DNA of 64,000 bases from Spongospora subterranea f. sp. subterranea (taxonomy: Eukaryota; Endomyxa: Phytomyxea; Phytomyxea; Plasmodiophorida): positions 124,001 through 188,000 of the forward strand of contig JAUGWO010000097.1 in the NCBI GenBank assembly GCA_049724395.1, read 5' to 3'. Made by a program: the position numbers and the translations under genes. Of the stretch, positions 32,580 to 44,750 are shown piece after piece (positions within the stretch are counted from its first letter, which is position 1; each line of letters opens with the position of its first letter). The notes below the pieces were generated by a model that saw only the letters and a list, made by a program, of their open reading frames with translations, was not told the DNA's origin and searched no databases.

Positions 32580-32880
32580 GTGAGATACGTCGTACCTGAT
32601 ATCTCGAACCCGCATCGGCGCGAAGAGACAGGAAGCACTGCGTAAAGACATTGAGCGCGCATTCGGCGTATGCAATCGCCCTTTGCGATGTCGATATTAA
32701 CAACCCCTTGCCGGCTTCTCGATAGATCGTTATCACGAAAAATTCTGCACCATGTTTCACTACATACTATTTGAAAATGGTAAAGGATTGCAAGGAGAGT
32801 TGCCATGATCCACGTGCACTCGAATCGCAGGAGGCTGTCTTCTCGGAACTTGTACGAATTACCGCACTTGTCTAAAAGGG
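32580..32880 (+). mobile_element. PIF/Harbinger DNA transposon remnant (transposase C-terminal part)
   Basis: A plus-strand piece at about 32628-32700 reads QEALRKDIERAFGVCNRPLR, very close to the end of the Harbinger DDE nuclease, where the family reads RKDVERAFGVLQARFAI. That frame then stops. A second piece in another frame reads CTMFHYILFENGKGLQGELP, matching the usual ACVIMHNMIVED-type segment that follows. The piece is therefore frameshifted or interrupted between 32700 and 32745 and lacks the first catalytic part. No terminal inverted repeats were found. It looks like an inactive fragment. Confidence 0.55.
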
Positions 32881-33168
32881 TAGAAGGATTGTTTTAAGAG
32901 GTATTTTTCTTCTTGGTTTCTATAACGCGGTCCTCACAACTTGAATGACCTGAAAATGCTCAAGCGTAGCCAGATTGCAAAATTAGCCTATCAGAGGTGG
33001 GCGCCAATGTCAAAGACGTGGTGCTAGTCTTTTCTTAACCATAGCTTTAAGAGCTTCGTGCTGCTGGCAACAAAAGCAACTTGTCATTGACAGCTCAGAT
33101 CCATCTCTGAATGACAATTATGAACGTAAAAGACCGTCGAGCAATACTATTTATTTTCACAAACGGCG

Positions 33169-33414
33169 CTAGGACGGTCGAAATACGATCTGGTGTATCT
33201 GACCTTCGTACACGATGTATTCATCCCGTTGTGTGAGAATTGGCGTCGGCAGGTTCTGTCTATACTTGATCCATTTTGACGCCTCGTACTTGCAATGTGC
33301 TTCATTGAGTCTTGAGCAAACACCTTGCAGAGGGAATGGACAGCGACAAACACCCCAATCGTTAGCGAATGCGGCCACAATCGCGAGCACTTCGTCTGGC
33401 AGTTGGTCAATCAT
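33169..33414 (-). CDS. F-box-like short protein or exon
   Basis: The frame starts with an ATG and reads MIDQLPDEVLAIVAAFANDW, resembling the first helices of an F-box (LP.E.L..I). Then VCSRLNEAHCKYEASKW follows, as in the second half of such domains. It is 81 aa and could be one exon of a longer gene. If real it would recruit targets to SCF ubiquitin ligases. The match is short, so the call is weak. Confidence 0.35.
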   Translation of the reverse strand: MIDQLPDEVLAIVAAFANDWGVCRCPFPLQGVCSRLNEAHCKYEASKWIKYRQNLPTPILTQRDEYIVYEGQIHQIVFRPS

Positions 33415-33861
33415 GTTTGGGAGATCAATAAGACAATGACCAGCCAGGTATCAGTTCTGCCTTTGACTGTTCGCAGAAATAACGGCCGACCCATGGCCCA
33501 TGAGATGATCGGTCGACATGAGACGACTTAGCTGGGTGAATTGTTTGGCCGAGTTGCCACGAAATATGTGTGTGATCTATATTTATATCTCGTCTCCTAA
33601 TATTAATAATGAAAGTTAGTTCAACAACATATCCGTTACCGTCATTGTGCTTTGAGTCGAACACTAGATCAAGAGGATAACAGCGCAAACCCGAAAGGAA
33701 ATAGAGTACAGACAAGAGCACATTTGGCTACAGTATGTGCAGTCTATGCCTGCAACATGAAATCAACAACAATTTATTAAGAACACTAAGAGAATAGTCA
33801 TAGAGAAGAGAAAATGACATAAAGAATAGAAAAAGCTTATCCATTTACTATAACGATTGTG

Positions 33862-34962
33862 TCATCCACCGTCACTGTTGAGACCAAGGAAGTTGTTTCC
33901 GTTGCAAACACAAAATTCACGCAGCGTCATCAAGAATTTGACAGAATGGAACATTGATGGAGTATTTGGACCCGTTTGTTCATGTTCACTGTATCTATTG
34001 TACAATTGTTCGATGATGTCATTGAAACAAGTGTTTTCATCACCAGCGATTGGAGCGTCATGGCCCTTGGCAATGCTTCGCTCGGTCCACCGTAGCACTA
34101 AAACCGTTCCATTAAACAGGTGATCGTCGTTCACTCACTACCATCTTCAGCCGTTTTCTTCATGAAAGTCGGCCAGTTGGGGTAAACGCTGTCCATCAGA
34201 AGATATGACATGTCAGAATCAATTTCGATAAGAGATGAACTATGTTGTGTTTTCAGCTTTGACAAGCGCATTGAAACGAGGCATTCCCTGGACGCCAATG
34301 GGGAACCGTTCGCAGTTCGATGCATCAACGGTCGTCATCTGGGACAGTGCCAAGGATGTCGCTGCCTGTAAATTAAAGAAGGGTATCATTTCTGTATCAT
34401 CGCTCCAAACTGGTCAACACGAGCCTCAGATACTTCAACTTCTGCGTCGTCATGTTTCTGGCTGACTATGATATTTTGGCGTCTGGACCTCGGGTTTAGT
34501 TAGATCGCAAGTCATTCCACTACGGGACTGACTAGAAACTCGCAACACGTCCTCGAAGGCGAAAGAGGTCTCTTTCGGTACGATTCCCTATGAAGAACGA
34601 GCGCCGTGGACGTGATGTCGTCGTCATTGGCCTCTTTCATTTCTTTCACTGCTGCAATAAACTCCAACGAAACAGCCCTCTTCCTCATGTGGCCCCAAAG
34701 GCTGAATCCTGACCAAAATTCAGCCATGACCAGGTCAGCTTCCTCGGAGAAAGATAAAAGTCCACGTTGACGCTTTTCTGATGCGTTTGGTGACTGCTGT
34801 ACTGTATGGGGCAACGGAAACCCGAGGAAGCTCTTGCTGCTGTGTTTGAATCGTACAAAAATTTGAGTACTGGATATCCATGCAGTCCACAAAATAAATT
34901 CGAAAAGACGAATTTTTTGCGGAGCTCACTGGACACGAACTACATACCGCCACATTAATCAT
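33862..34962 (-). CDS. unresolved minus-strand gene, hypothetical
   Basis: Minus-strand pieces look coding: one at 34892-34512 with MAEFWSGFSLWGHMRKRA and AAVKEMKEANDDDITSTALV, one at 34328-34131 with SSLIEIDSDMSYLLMDSVYP, and one at 34134-33862 with NTCFNDIIEQLYNRYSEHE. Competing frames exist in the 34680-34960 part. I could not place splice sites with confidence and recognise no family. The plus strand has weaker frames over the same region. Confidence 0.35.
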
Positions 34963-35594
34963 GTGATCGACACAAGAAAACTTTCCATGTCTTCTGTTTC
35001 AGATGGAAGGTGTCTCTTTCGCTCAGTAGAACTTCATCATAGACACTGGTGTTAGTAGGCAACAATTTCTCAAAAATTATGTAGTTGATGCTGATGATGT
35101 TCTTTGAATTTAATTCAATAAATGGGGGCAACAAATACTACCTGGAAGAGGTTGTTTATGGGCTCTTGCATTGCAAAAATCATCACCCATTTGACCAGCT
35201 CTCCACGTCAAAATTTGTGAAAGCGCCTCGATCACAATAGTACAGGAAGGTTAGCGTCACAAACCACCAACATAGATGCACCTCTCGTGTTTCCTTACTC
35301 TTACGAAAACAACCTTAGTCTCCACTTGAAAAGACCCCAATTTGATGGCGCTTTGTTACTGGAAAACTGCGGAGCGCGAAAAAAAAAATCAAAGCTCGAC
35401 TGTTGGGGAACCAAAGGGTTTCTGACTGGGCTGTCCAGACTTGAGCGCCAGAAATGACATTACACATGGGAAACAATACAAAATTTGCGTACGGACAAAG
35501 ATGGCGGATACGGCTCGCTAGGAGTGGCGATGTGCAATCGCATTACTGTAGGTATCTAGACAGGGTACGTCGCTCGCATTGTCAAACAAGACCA
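34963..35594. other. intergenic upstream of the ABCG transporter
   Basis: No supported gene. An in-frame ATG at 35454 would add 47 residues in front of the chosen ABCG start, but the added part does not look like a signal sequence. An A-rich run (GAAAAAAAAAATC) lies near 35382. The ABCG promoter should be here. Confidence 0.45.
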
Positions 35595-38500
35595 ATGTTC
35601 AGTAGGGCATTGGTATTTGCGGGTGTGAACGGCAAATATTTTCAAAACAGCCTATGGCCATCGGTTTTCGTCTTGATTGTAATATTAGCTTCAGCGACTT
35701 CGTACGCTGAAAGCGGTGTAACTACCAAAACGTTTGTCTAATGATGCTCGTATATTTTGACATCTGGTCATCAACTGATGTTTACAGGTGCGCCCATGCT
35801 TTACTATACTGTCTCAATGATGGAATAATGGCTGAGGAAGACTGTCTCGCAACAGTACCCTTCGAAGCTGCCAAATACGGGATGATGGCTAGATGCTCCT
35901 GCACTGATGCTTTTTCGGGTATATAACTGTGTAATTGAACAGAGGGTTTAATGACGTTGCTGTTTTTCAGGCTCTAACTGCTCAATACCGGTCTCAAAGA
36001 GAATTTGTGGGCCATCAAAATTTTTGGATTCCAGTTTTACTACCATGAATGGGCCCCAGCAAATTGAATGTCAAATAAAGAGGCCGGACGCACCAGAGCC
36101 AAGGTCCAACTTGTTGGTCAGCGAGATTCAATCCCTTCGCGATCATTCTGTTCAGATGGTTGTTGATTGGCTTTCCGGTACACTTAAATTGAGCATTACT
36201 TCTCGAATTCAGGAGCCGGGCAGCGGCACAGTTACAAGGATCTTCAATGGAATCGCTAACAGATCTCCCAATTGGCTCGTCACGAGGTTAAGAAACGCGA
36301 TACAAAGTGTGCAATCTCCGAGAGCAATTCAAAATATTTTTTCAAGCGCAAGGAACAGGATTCCAAATCAGAAACAGCCTCCATACGGACCCGTTGTGGT
36401 TATTGCGTCGTGCGATTGGAAAGAGTGCGTCCTTACGGGCAACGAAGCCGTTTGTGAAAGTGTCCAGTGCTTCGATGTCAAAGGACGATCGTCATTCGAA
36501 GCGTTGAATGCAGCGTTACAAGAATCCGCGACTCTCAGAATCAAATTGGATACCTCTTCCATTGAGTTGTCAGACCTATTTACTCTGAACGCTTGTGAAG
36601 CAGGGACCTGCTTCGACAAACCACTTAAATGCCAAGGAATTTTCTCGCTTACAGTGCTAGCTCCGCTCTTCGCTACATTCTTGCTTGCTACAGTACTTAT
36701 CTTGGTATTCTTTGTTCACAGAGAAGTGCATCATCCGCCTTCCGCTATTGTTGCTGCCAAAAATTCAAAAGAAAAAAGCAAGGGAAAGACTATTTACAGC
36801 AGCAAAACCAAGTCTGGTGCTAACAAAGGCCAATTTCCTATTGGGCTTGCATGGTACAACATTTCATTTTCTCTGCCGAGGTCAGGTCCTATATGGGCAA
36901 CAAAGAGGCCACCTGTGTCAACGATTCTTCACAATTGCTCCGGTGTTGTTCGCTCTGGAGAGATGGTTGCTATTGTGGGTCCTTCTGGAGCGGGAAAGTC
37001 GACGCTATTAGATATTATTGCGGGCTTACATAAGAAGGTGCCATGCTGTGGTTCATATTTCTGTTGGCAAAAAAATGCTGATTTGGTTTTCAGGGTACTT
37101 TGATTGGCACTGTCAGCTTGACAGGACCAATGCGAAATGAGTTTCCGTTGTGTCACCTGTTGTCATATGTGGTACAAGCAGATCACAATTTGAGCGCCAT
37201 AACGGTGTGGGAAACTTTGCAGTTTAGTGCCAGAAGCAGGCTTCCTCGAAGCCTGTCGAACCGTGATATTCTGTCTCGAGTAATCAACATCCTGGAATTA
37301 GTTGGACTATCGCATGTAGCAACATCTATTGTCGGCACGCCGGAATGCGGTGGAATTAGCGGTGGGGAACGTCGCCGATTGGCAGTTGGAGGTTTGTTTT
37401 GGTTTTCTTCTCATCACTTCATTTTCACAGTTTCTCAGTTGAATTGATTGCCGAGCCAAGAGTTCTTCTGCTTGATGAGATAACATCTGGACTTGATTCA
37501 TTCTACGCTGCTTCCATGTTACGACTTCTCCGCAACATTGCTTCTCAAACAGGAATGGCGATTCTTCTGACTATTCATCAGCCTCCTGCCTCGGTATTCC
37601 CATTGTTCGACAGCATAATACTTATGGCAAATAACGGTCATACGGCGTACCAAGGTAGTACATTGTAATCAACATATGCCGCAATTCATTATCTGTTGTT
37701 AGGCCCACCTCAGTCTGCTCTGAATTTCGTTCAACAAATTCAAAACCCGGGATGCCCAGTTCCGCCAAGGGCAAATCCATTCGAGTATCTGATCAGCAGT
37801 CTTACCGGGTCGGATAATGATCAACTTCTTGAGTCGTATAGGAGTTCCATCGCATACTCGAACCTTATCACAGAAGTTGAATCTCTTACGTCGTCGGCTG
37901 AAAATGCATCAGTAACTCCTGGCGCTATTGGAAATGGAATTGCGGATCCGTCCACTCAAACGGCGGCTACTCACATTTCGCAAGAGGTGGGATCTCCCAG
38001 ATCGACAGCAGGTGCGGTTCCTGTTGCTGGTAACCCCTCTGCAAAGAAAAGCGGTGCAAGAGCACATCGGCAGCGCCTTTCTTATTGGGAGCAAATATGT
38101 CTTCTCACTCGTCGATCACTTCGCGTTGTCGCTCGTGATCCTGCACTATTGGTTCTTTATAATCTTGTGACTGTTGTGATCGCTCTTTTCTCTGGTTTTA
38201 CATTCTGGCTCCTTAATTTAGACGTCAGTGGCGTTCAAAACCGGATAGGGTTTGCATTCTGCTCCATTATTGTCCAGTCCTTATTATCGTTGACGTCCAT
38301 CGATCTATTTGTAACAGAACGTATATTATTTGAACGCGAAACTCGCGCTGGTTGCTATTCTGCTCTTCCCTACTTCATTTCAAAACTTGTTGTTGATGTT
38401 ATCCCTTTTCGGATTATTCCATCTCTCTTGTTTTCATGCATCACTTACTATATGGCTGGCCTACAACCTGACATCATTCATTTCTTCATATTCACCGGGA

Positions 38501-38931
38501 CGCTTATCCTCTGTAATTGCGTCGCTGGAGCTTCAATATTTGCAATTTCCACCGCTTCAGGTGACATCAAGTCGGCAAATCTAATCGGTGTCACGTATTT
38601 CATGTTCAATATCGTATTTGGTGGCGCTTTCATATCGAAAGCAGGCAAAAGTGATCTCAGTGCGTTCTTGTCATTTTTCTCGTTCTTCCATTATGCGTTC
38701 GGAGTCCTTCTTTCTAATGAGTTTAGGGGTTTGGATTTCTTCCTCAATCTAAACATGTTGCCTGGCAGCGATGAAAGTACTCTTGGAATAGAAATGTCTG
38801 GGGAAAGGTTGCTTCAGCAGCTTAGCTGGGAAACAGACGTGATGCTCCTTAACCCACTAGTGCTGGGCGGAATGCTGGTATTCTTTCATGTATTCGCCTT
38901 CACCATGCTTAAAATCGCGCAGCGCCGATAA
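35595..38931 (+). CDS. ABCG half-transporter with large N-terminal ectodomain (ADP1/ABCG24-like)
   Basis: Six exons (35595-35731, 35788-35918, 35971-37037, 37094-37391, 37439-37654, 37703-38931) sum to 1026 codons, 1025 aa. It begins with a signal anchor (WPSVFVLIVILASATSYA), then a Cys-rich extracellular region of about 300 residues with an EGF-like spacing (MARCSCTDAFSGSNC). A membrane helix (LFATFLLATVLILVFFV) precedes the cytosolic ATPase. Walker A is GPSGAGKST (about 426), the signature ISGGE (about 533), Walker B LLLDEIT, and the H-loop LTIHQP. A six-helix ABC2 membrane domain ends the protein. This order is that of yeast Adp1 and plant ABCG24/28 rather than ordinary ABCG half-transporters. 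The ATPase is complete; the substrate is unknown. It is expected to work as a dimer. A minisatellite starts about 200 bp downstream. Confidence 0.95.
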
Positions 38932-39135
38932 AATAAAATAAATCCACTACAATGTTCTAGTAATATTCATATTCCGAGAACAAATCGCATGAACAAGTCT
39001 GTTCACCGAACTTCAGAACTTTATCAACTTTCTCCATTGAACTGCAGAGTTCCGTTTCAACGAGTGGCTGGTACATCGTCCCAAGCGTAGTGCATGGGGT
39101 TCCACTGTTACGCAGTTGTACAGTTCTGTACGGTG

Positions 39136-41105
39136 CGATCGACTTGAGGCTGCAGTCCATAGTTTGGTCGCGACACACGCCAGTCTCGCACCGACTTGGG
39201 GCTGCTGTCCATAGTGTGGTCGCGTCACACGCCAGTCTCGCACCGACTTGGGGCTGCTGTCCATAGTGTGGTCGCGTCACACGCCAGTCTCGCACCGACT
39301 TGGGGCTGCTGTCCATAGTGTGGTCGCGACACACGCCAGTCTCGCACCGACTTGGGGCTGCTGTCCATAGTGTGGTCGCGACACACGCCAGTCTCGCACC
39401 GACTTGGGGCTGCTGTCGCATAGTGTGGTCGCGTCACACGCCAGTCTCGCACCGACTTGGGGCTGCTGTCCATAGTGTGGTCGCGACACACGCCAGTCTC
39501 GCACCGACTTGGGGCTGCTGTCCATAGTGTGGTCGCGACACACGCCAGTCTCGCACCGACTTGGGGCTGCTGTCCATAGTGTGGTCGCGACACACGCCAG
39601 TCTCGCACCGACTTGGGGCTGCTGTCCATAGTGTGGTCGCGACACACGCCAGTCTCGCCCCGACTTGGGGCTGCTGTCCATAGTGTGGTCGCGACACACG
39701 CCAGTCTCGCACCGACTTGGGGCTGCTGTCCATAGTGTGGTCGCGACACACGCCAGTCTCGTACCGACTTGGGGCTGCTGTCCATAGTGTGGTCGCGACA
39801 CACGCCAGTCTCGCACCGACTTGGGGCTGCTGTCCATAGTGTGGTCGCGACACACGCCAGTCTCGCACCGACTTGGGGCTGCTGTCCATAGTGTGGTCGC
39901 GTCACACACGCCAGTCTCGCACCGACTTGGGGCTGCTGTCCATAGTGTGGTCGCGACACACGCCAGTCTCTCGCACCGACTTGGGGCTGCTGTCCATAGT
40001 GTGGTGACACACGCCAGTCTCGCACCGACTTGGGGCTGCTGTCCATAGTGTGGTCGCGTCACACGCCAGTCTCGCACCGACTTGGGGCTGCTGTCCATAG
40101 TGTGGTCGCGACACACGCCAGTCTCGCACCGACTTGGGGCTGCTGTCCATAGTGTGGTCGCGACACACGCCAGTCTCGCACCGACTTGGGGCTGCTGTCC
40201 ATAGTGTGGTCGCGACACACGCCAGTCTCGCACCGACTTGGGGCTGCTGTCCATAGTGTGGTCGCGACACACGCCAGTCTCGCGACTTGGGGCCGATAGT
40301 GTGGTCGCGACACACGCCAGTCTCGCACCGACTTGGGGCTGCTGTCCATAGTGTGGTCGCGACACACGCCAGTCTCGCACCGACTTGGGGCTGCTGTCCA
40401 TAGTGTGGTCGCGACACACGCCAGTCTCGCACCGACTTGGGGCTGCTGTCCATAGTGTGGTCGCGACACACGCCAGTCTCGCACCGACTTGGGGCTGCTG
40501 TCCATAGTGTGGTCGCGACACACGCCAGTCTCGCACCGACTTGGGGCTGCTGTCCATAGTGTGGTCGCGACACACGCCAGTCTCGCACCGACTTGGGGCT
40601 GCTGTCCATAGTGTGGTCGCGACACACGCCAGTCTCGCACCGACTTGGGGCTGCTGTCCATAGTGTGGTCGCGACACACGCCAGTCTCGCACCGACTTGG
40701 GGCTGCTGTCCATAGTGTGGTCGCGACACACGCCAGTCTCGCACCGACTTGGGGCTGCTGTCCATAGTGTGGTCGCGACACACGCCAGTCTCGCACCGAC
40801 TTGGGGCTGCTGTCCATAGTGTGGTCGCGACACACGCCAGTCTCGCACCGACTTGGGGCTGCTGTCCATAGTGTGGTCGCGACACACGCCAGTCTCGCAC
40901 CGACTTGGGGCTGCTGTCCATAGTGTGGTCGCGACACACGCCAGTCTCGCACCGACTTGGGGCTGCTGTCCATAGTGTGGTCGCGACACACGCCAGTCTC
41001 GCACCGACTTGGGGGGCTGCTGTCCATAGTGTGGTCGCGACACACGCCAGTCTCGCAGTCTCGCACCGACTTGGGGCTGCTGTCTATAGTGCGGTCCCGA
41101 GTCCA
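39136..41105. repeat. 52-bp minisatellite, about 38 copies
   Basis: The plus-strand unit is 52 bp and contains CGCACCGACTTGGGGCTGCT followed by a GTCCATAGTGTGGTCGCG part and ACACACGCCAGTCT. Copies are nearly identical; a few read GCGTCACACG instead of GCGACACACG and a few have small indels (for example near 40281-40302). The first and last copies are degenerate. The unit is stop-free in all frames on the minus strand, so the 609-codon open frame there is a by-product. It lies between the ABCG stop and NRDE2. Confidence 0.97.
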
Positions 41106-41614
41106 AGGCTGGCAGCGGGGTTTTTCACCCAGAAGGTTTTTGAGGTTTTTTGGAAAAACCTTTTTTGCCTTTCAGATACGAACTAAGGGTTTTCACTGTT
41201 TTTGAAACAATGCGCAAGTAGAGGTATCCATTACGAAGAGCGCTATCCATCGATGGATCAGGATCGTTGATGCCTGAGGCTTCGTGTTTGTGCTAGCGAC
41301 TGGGTCAAGTGCTTCAGCTCCTGTCCCTAACGATGAGGCATCCACAAGAAAGAGTTGTGGACGATGCTCGTCCCCAAAGGAGTTCAGAAGAAGATTATGA
41401 TGCCAACGATGATCAGCCTGAGCAAATTGAATAATACAATGGATGAGATAAGTTCGAAACTTAGCAAAACTGGTTTTTTCACCAGAAACCTACTCCTCGA
41501 CGCAAAAAGTGGAAACACGGCATTCTGATGAAAAACCTTATTAACAAAAAAAGGTTTTTGAAATGAAAAACCTAATTTCAGTTTTCCCGAAAAGTACGTT
41601 TTTTCCAGCCTACT
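41106..41614. other. gene-free spacer with AAAAACCTT/AAGGTTTTT motifs
   Basis: This is a 500-bp stretch between the main 52-bp array and its two outlying copies. It carries several short runs of GGTTTTT and AAAAACC, in both orientations. No coding frame is supported. Confidence 0.5.
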
Positions 41615-41691
41615 CCCGACACACGCAGTGTCTCGCACCGACTTGGGGCTGCTGTCCATAGTGTGGTCCCGACACACGCAGTGTCTCGCAC
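41615..41691. repeat. outlying diverged copies of the 52-bp repeat at the NRDE2 start
   Basis: One and a half copies of the 52-bp unit occur here, with CGCACCGACTTGGGGCTGCT intact. They share private changes (GGTCCCGACACACGC and AGTGTCTCGCA instead of GCCAGTCTCGCA). They end 8 bp before the NRDE2 start codon, so they lie in its 5' UTR or core promoter. Confidence 0.9.
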
Positions 41692-41699
41692 TTTCTTCA

Positions 41700-44496
41700 A
41701 TGGCCTCTGATTTCGTCGTCGATGTTCATGGGGATCAGGACAATGCCGAACTTCAACAATCGGATGCCAAACACACGCCCGCGTATAAGCTCCACAAGAA
41801 GTACAAGCCTCCGTTCGAGGCATTGAATTCAAGCGATCGCGCTAGATCGGGGAAGCGATACTTTTCGACGCGCACCGAGAAACCAACTCGATCGAAATTC
41901 TACAGGGCGCAAGGCGATAATATATCAAACGATAATGACTCGACCCTATGTTTTGTGCCAATTAGCAATGATCTGGAGGAGGAGGTAAGATTGCGTATTT
42001 TTTATATGGAAAGTTTACTAAGCACAATTTCTAGGATGAAAATGAAGAGGAGCCATGGATTGGCCAAAATAGAACTCTAAATGAAAGGACACGATTGGAC
42101 TCATCGGATATTGAGGCTTGGTAATATATCAAACTAATATTGGGTAGATAATCTTACAAATTCATGGCAGGTGGGCCCTTGTTCAATTACAAGATGAAAT
42201 ACCAGGTTGCACAAAAGCCGCCAGACTTGAGAAGAAATCCTCAATATTGGCGGCTGCAGTGAAAGCTAATCCCAGCTCTGATCTTTTATGGCTGGCCTAT
42301 ATTCGACTTTGCAATCAATTGTTATCGTCAAATGCGGTTGACAATATCTGGGAGGACGCACTCGCATCTGCACCTTCCCCGTTGATGTACGAGAGTTATA
42401 TACGATCGCTTCTCTTATCGTTTTCGACCTTCTCGATGTCTAATATAAGAGATCAACTGTCGTCAATTATACAGAAGTTTTTGAAGGCGTCGCGGCCAGA
42501 TCCTTTAATTCACATCTTGTCATTGTGGTGTTGGATCGAACGAGGAGCTGGTTTTGTTGAGCGCTCCATTGCAATTTGTCAAGCCGCTATTGAGTTTAAT
42601 ATTTTCTGTCCCAAGTCTCTTATCAATCTGTCATTCGAGGGTCGTCTCAATGAGTTTGAGCGATTCTGGGAAAGTGAAGTTCCTAGAATAGGAGAACTCG
42701 GTGCTCCAACGTGGGCTGTTTGGTATGAGAATCAGGATCAAGAATATACAGAACATGGCGGAGACACCGCATCGGTTCGACCTCCATCCGCTCATGGATT
42801 CGATAACTGGTTCAATGCCGAAGCTCAAGAGTCGTACAATACATGGCTACCTGTGAGAAAGGTCGAGGTCGATGACGATTCCCTACTTGACCGTATCGTT
42901 GTTTTCGACGATATTCGAATCACTCTTTTCGATTGTAATCCGACGTCATACAGCATACATTTAGTCGATGAATTATTGTGTTCTGCTGGTCTTCCTGATT
43001 TTTGTCTCTCAAGGTTTCGAATTGTTTCTCCCAACGACGACAGTTCAAGTTTCCGGTTATCATTATTTTCGTCCTTATTCACACCTGCAGAGCATCCACT
43101 TTCTGGTCCTAGAAATTTCCCTGGGTTTTTGCCAAAACAGTTCTCGGAAGATCCTCCGTGTCCTAATGCAACTAGTTTCGCTCTGGCAATGATCGACAAA
43201 GTCACGCAACGGTTCTCACATGAGGTTAACGTGCAAAAAACCCTTCAGATGACAAGGCTTATAATTGAATGTCATTGCAATGGATTGAAAAATGCAGCTA
43301 AATCCGCAAAACAGATGCTAAAGCTGGATCGATCAAGTTTAGAATTATGTTATGCGTTTTCAACGATTCAATCCCGACTTGGAAATTTCGTCGTATCGTC
43401 TAACGTATACAAGTCGATAGTCGCATCCCTTCCTAGTGATCAAAACAAGCAGCTTTATTGTCTATTATGGATGGCAATATGTGATGGGATTCAGAATAAG
43501 CTCGATATTCGCCATTTCCTTGTATATTGTGCAGAAGGCACCCTTCCGTCGTCCGATATCTCCCCATTGCAGATGACCAGAGCTCGCAAGAAGCTTTCCA
43601 ATATGATGACGTCCCTTAGTGAAGATGCCAGCTGGTGGGTGCGACCATCGTCGTCACTGTTCCCTGCGTGTCCTGGCTTATGTCTCTCGCTTTCAACTCT
43701 GCATCTCGAATACCTGTGTTCTGATATTTCGGATGTTGTCTCGTGGATTGGTAATGTCTTAAAGCCTATCCTACCTTCGTCTGGCCCTCAGCTTGATTAC
43801 TGCTGGCTCGTTATCGTCAGGCTAATGCAAATGCATGTCGCCTCCAATCCTTCGTGTCCGCCCCGGCTTTGGCGGTCAATATTGGAGCAAGCTCTTGAGA
43901 GCTGTCCTCTTTCGCAATCTATTTGGCAAGTCGCCATGGATTCGTTTAAATTGACAGGGGCTGTTCGCAGCGTCTTTGACAGTTGTTTATCCCGCTTGAA
44001 AGGGAGTGGCTTGTACGATGCACCAGTTCGCCCATTCCTGTATGCAGTCATGTTCGAGATCGGACACCCCACACCAGCCACAACAACTCGGGTTCATCGA
44101 CTGTTAGAGCAAGGGTACTGATGCATCTTCGAGGTTTGAAACTCAAACCTTATTTTGTCTCTTCAGGTTGGCCGGACAAGGTCGCGGTATGGCGTTGCTC
44201 TGGCGCATCTGTCAGTGGTCTATTGCCATATGTTTGTTATGTGACTGAGTATTGTCGTCAATTCAGATATCGCTTTTGAGCTATCGCGGGGAGATCTAGT
44301 GGCAGCTAAGAAAATCTTATATCGGGCAATCGCCCAGTGCCCATGGTCGCGGCTAGTTTGGATCGAAGGTATTCGGTCTATTTTGCTAGCTTCGACTGAA
44401 AGCTTGAGGCCATTTTCCAACAATGATTTGCTGGAGTTGGTAACTTTGATGGGCGAAAAGGGAATAAGATTGTACACTCAGCCTCCTCTATACTGA
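41700..44496 (+). CDS. NRDE2: NRDE-2 family nuclear RNA-regulation protein
   Basis: Five exons (41700-41984, 42035-42120, 42171-44114, 44167-44231, 44267-44496) sum to 870 codons, 869 aa. After a short polar N-terminus come HAT/TPR-like helical repeats of the NRDE-2 family. Diagnostic segments are DSSDIEAWWALV, then SSDLLWLAYIRLC, the loop EFERFWESEVPRIGELGAPT followed by W..WYENQD, and a terminal HAT unit RGDLVAAKKILYRAIAQCPW. NRDE-2 is nuclear; in animals it binds and restrains the exosome helicase MTR4, and in worms and fission yeast it acts in small-RNA-guided or exosome-linked silencing. The N-terminal MTR4-binding region of animals is short or missing here. The last intron is only 35 nt. 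The start codon follows repeat copies of the 52-bp minisatellite. Confidence 0.9.
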
Positions 44497-44750
44497 TATT
44501 TTTTTAATCACAATATATTTATGCATGTATTTATCCCCAGACTGCTGTCTGTAGTGTGCACTTTGATAGTCATGGGACAGCTTAGGTAGTTCACTGAGAA
44601 CCAATTCTGCTTGTATTTTATTGCTTTTTGAAACTGTTCGAAACGCGAAGTCAACTAACTTTCGCTGTTTTTTTTTCTGGTATTTTACCTAGATGTTCTT
44701 CGTAACAACTACGACGATCGAGTTGGGTACTTCGATAATAGAATTGAGCA

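Noticed and set aside
39277-41106. 609-codon repetitive open frame on the minus strand
   Set aside because: It is the 52-bp minisatellite; all frames of that strand are stop-free, so length is not evidence of coding.
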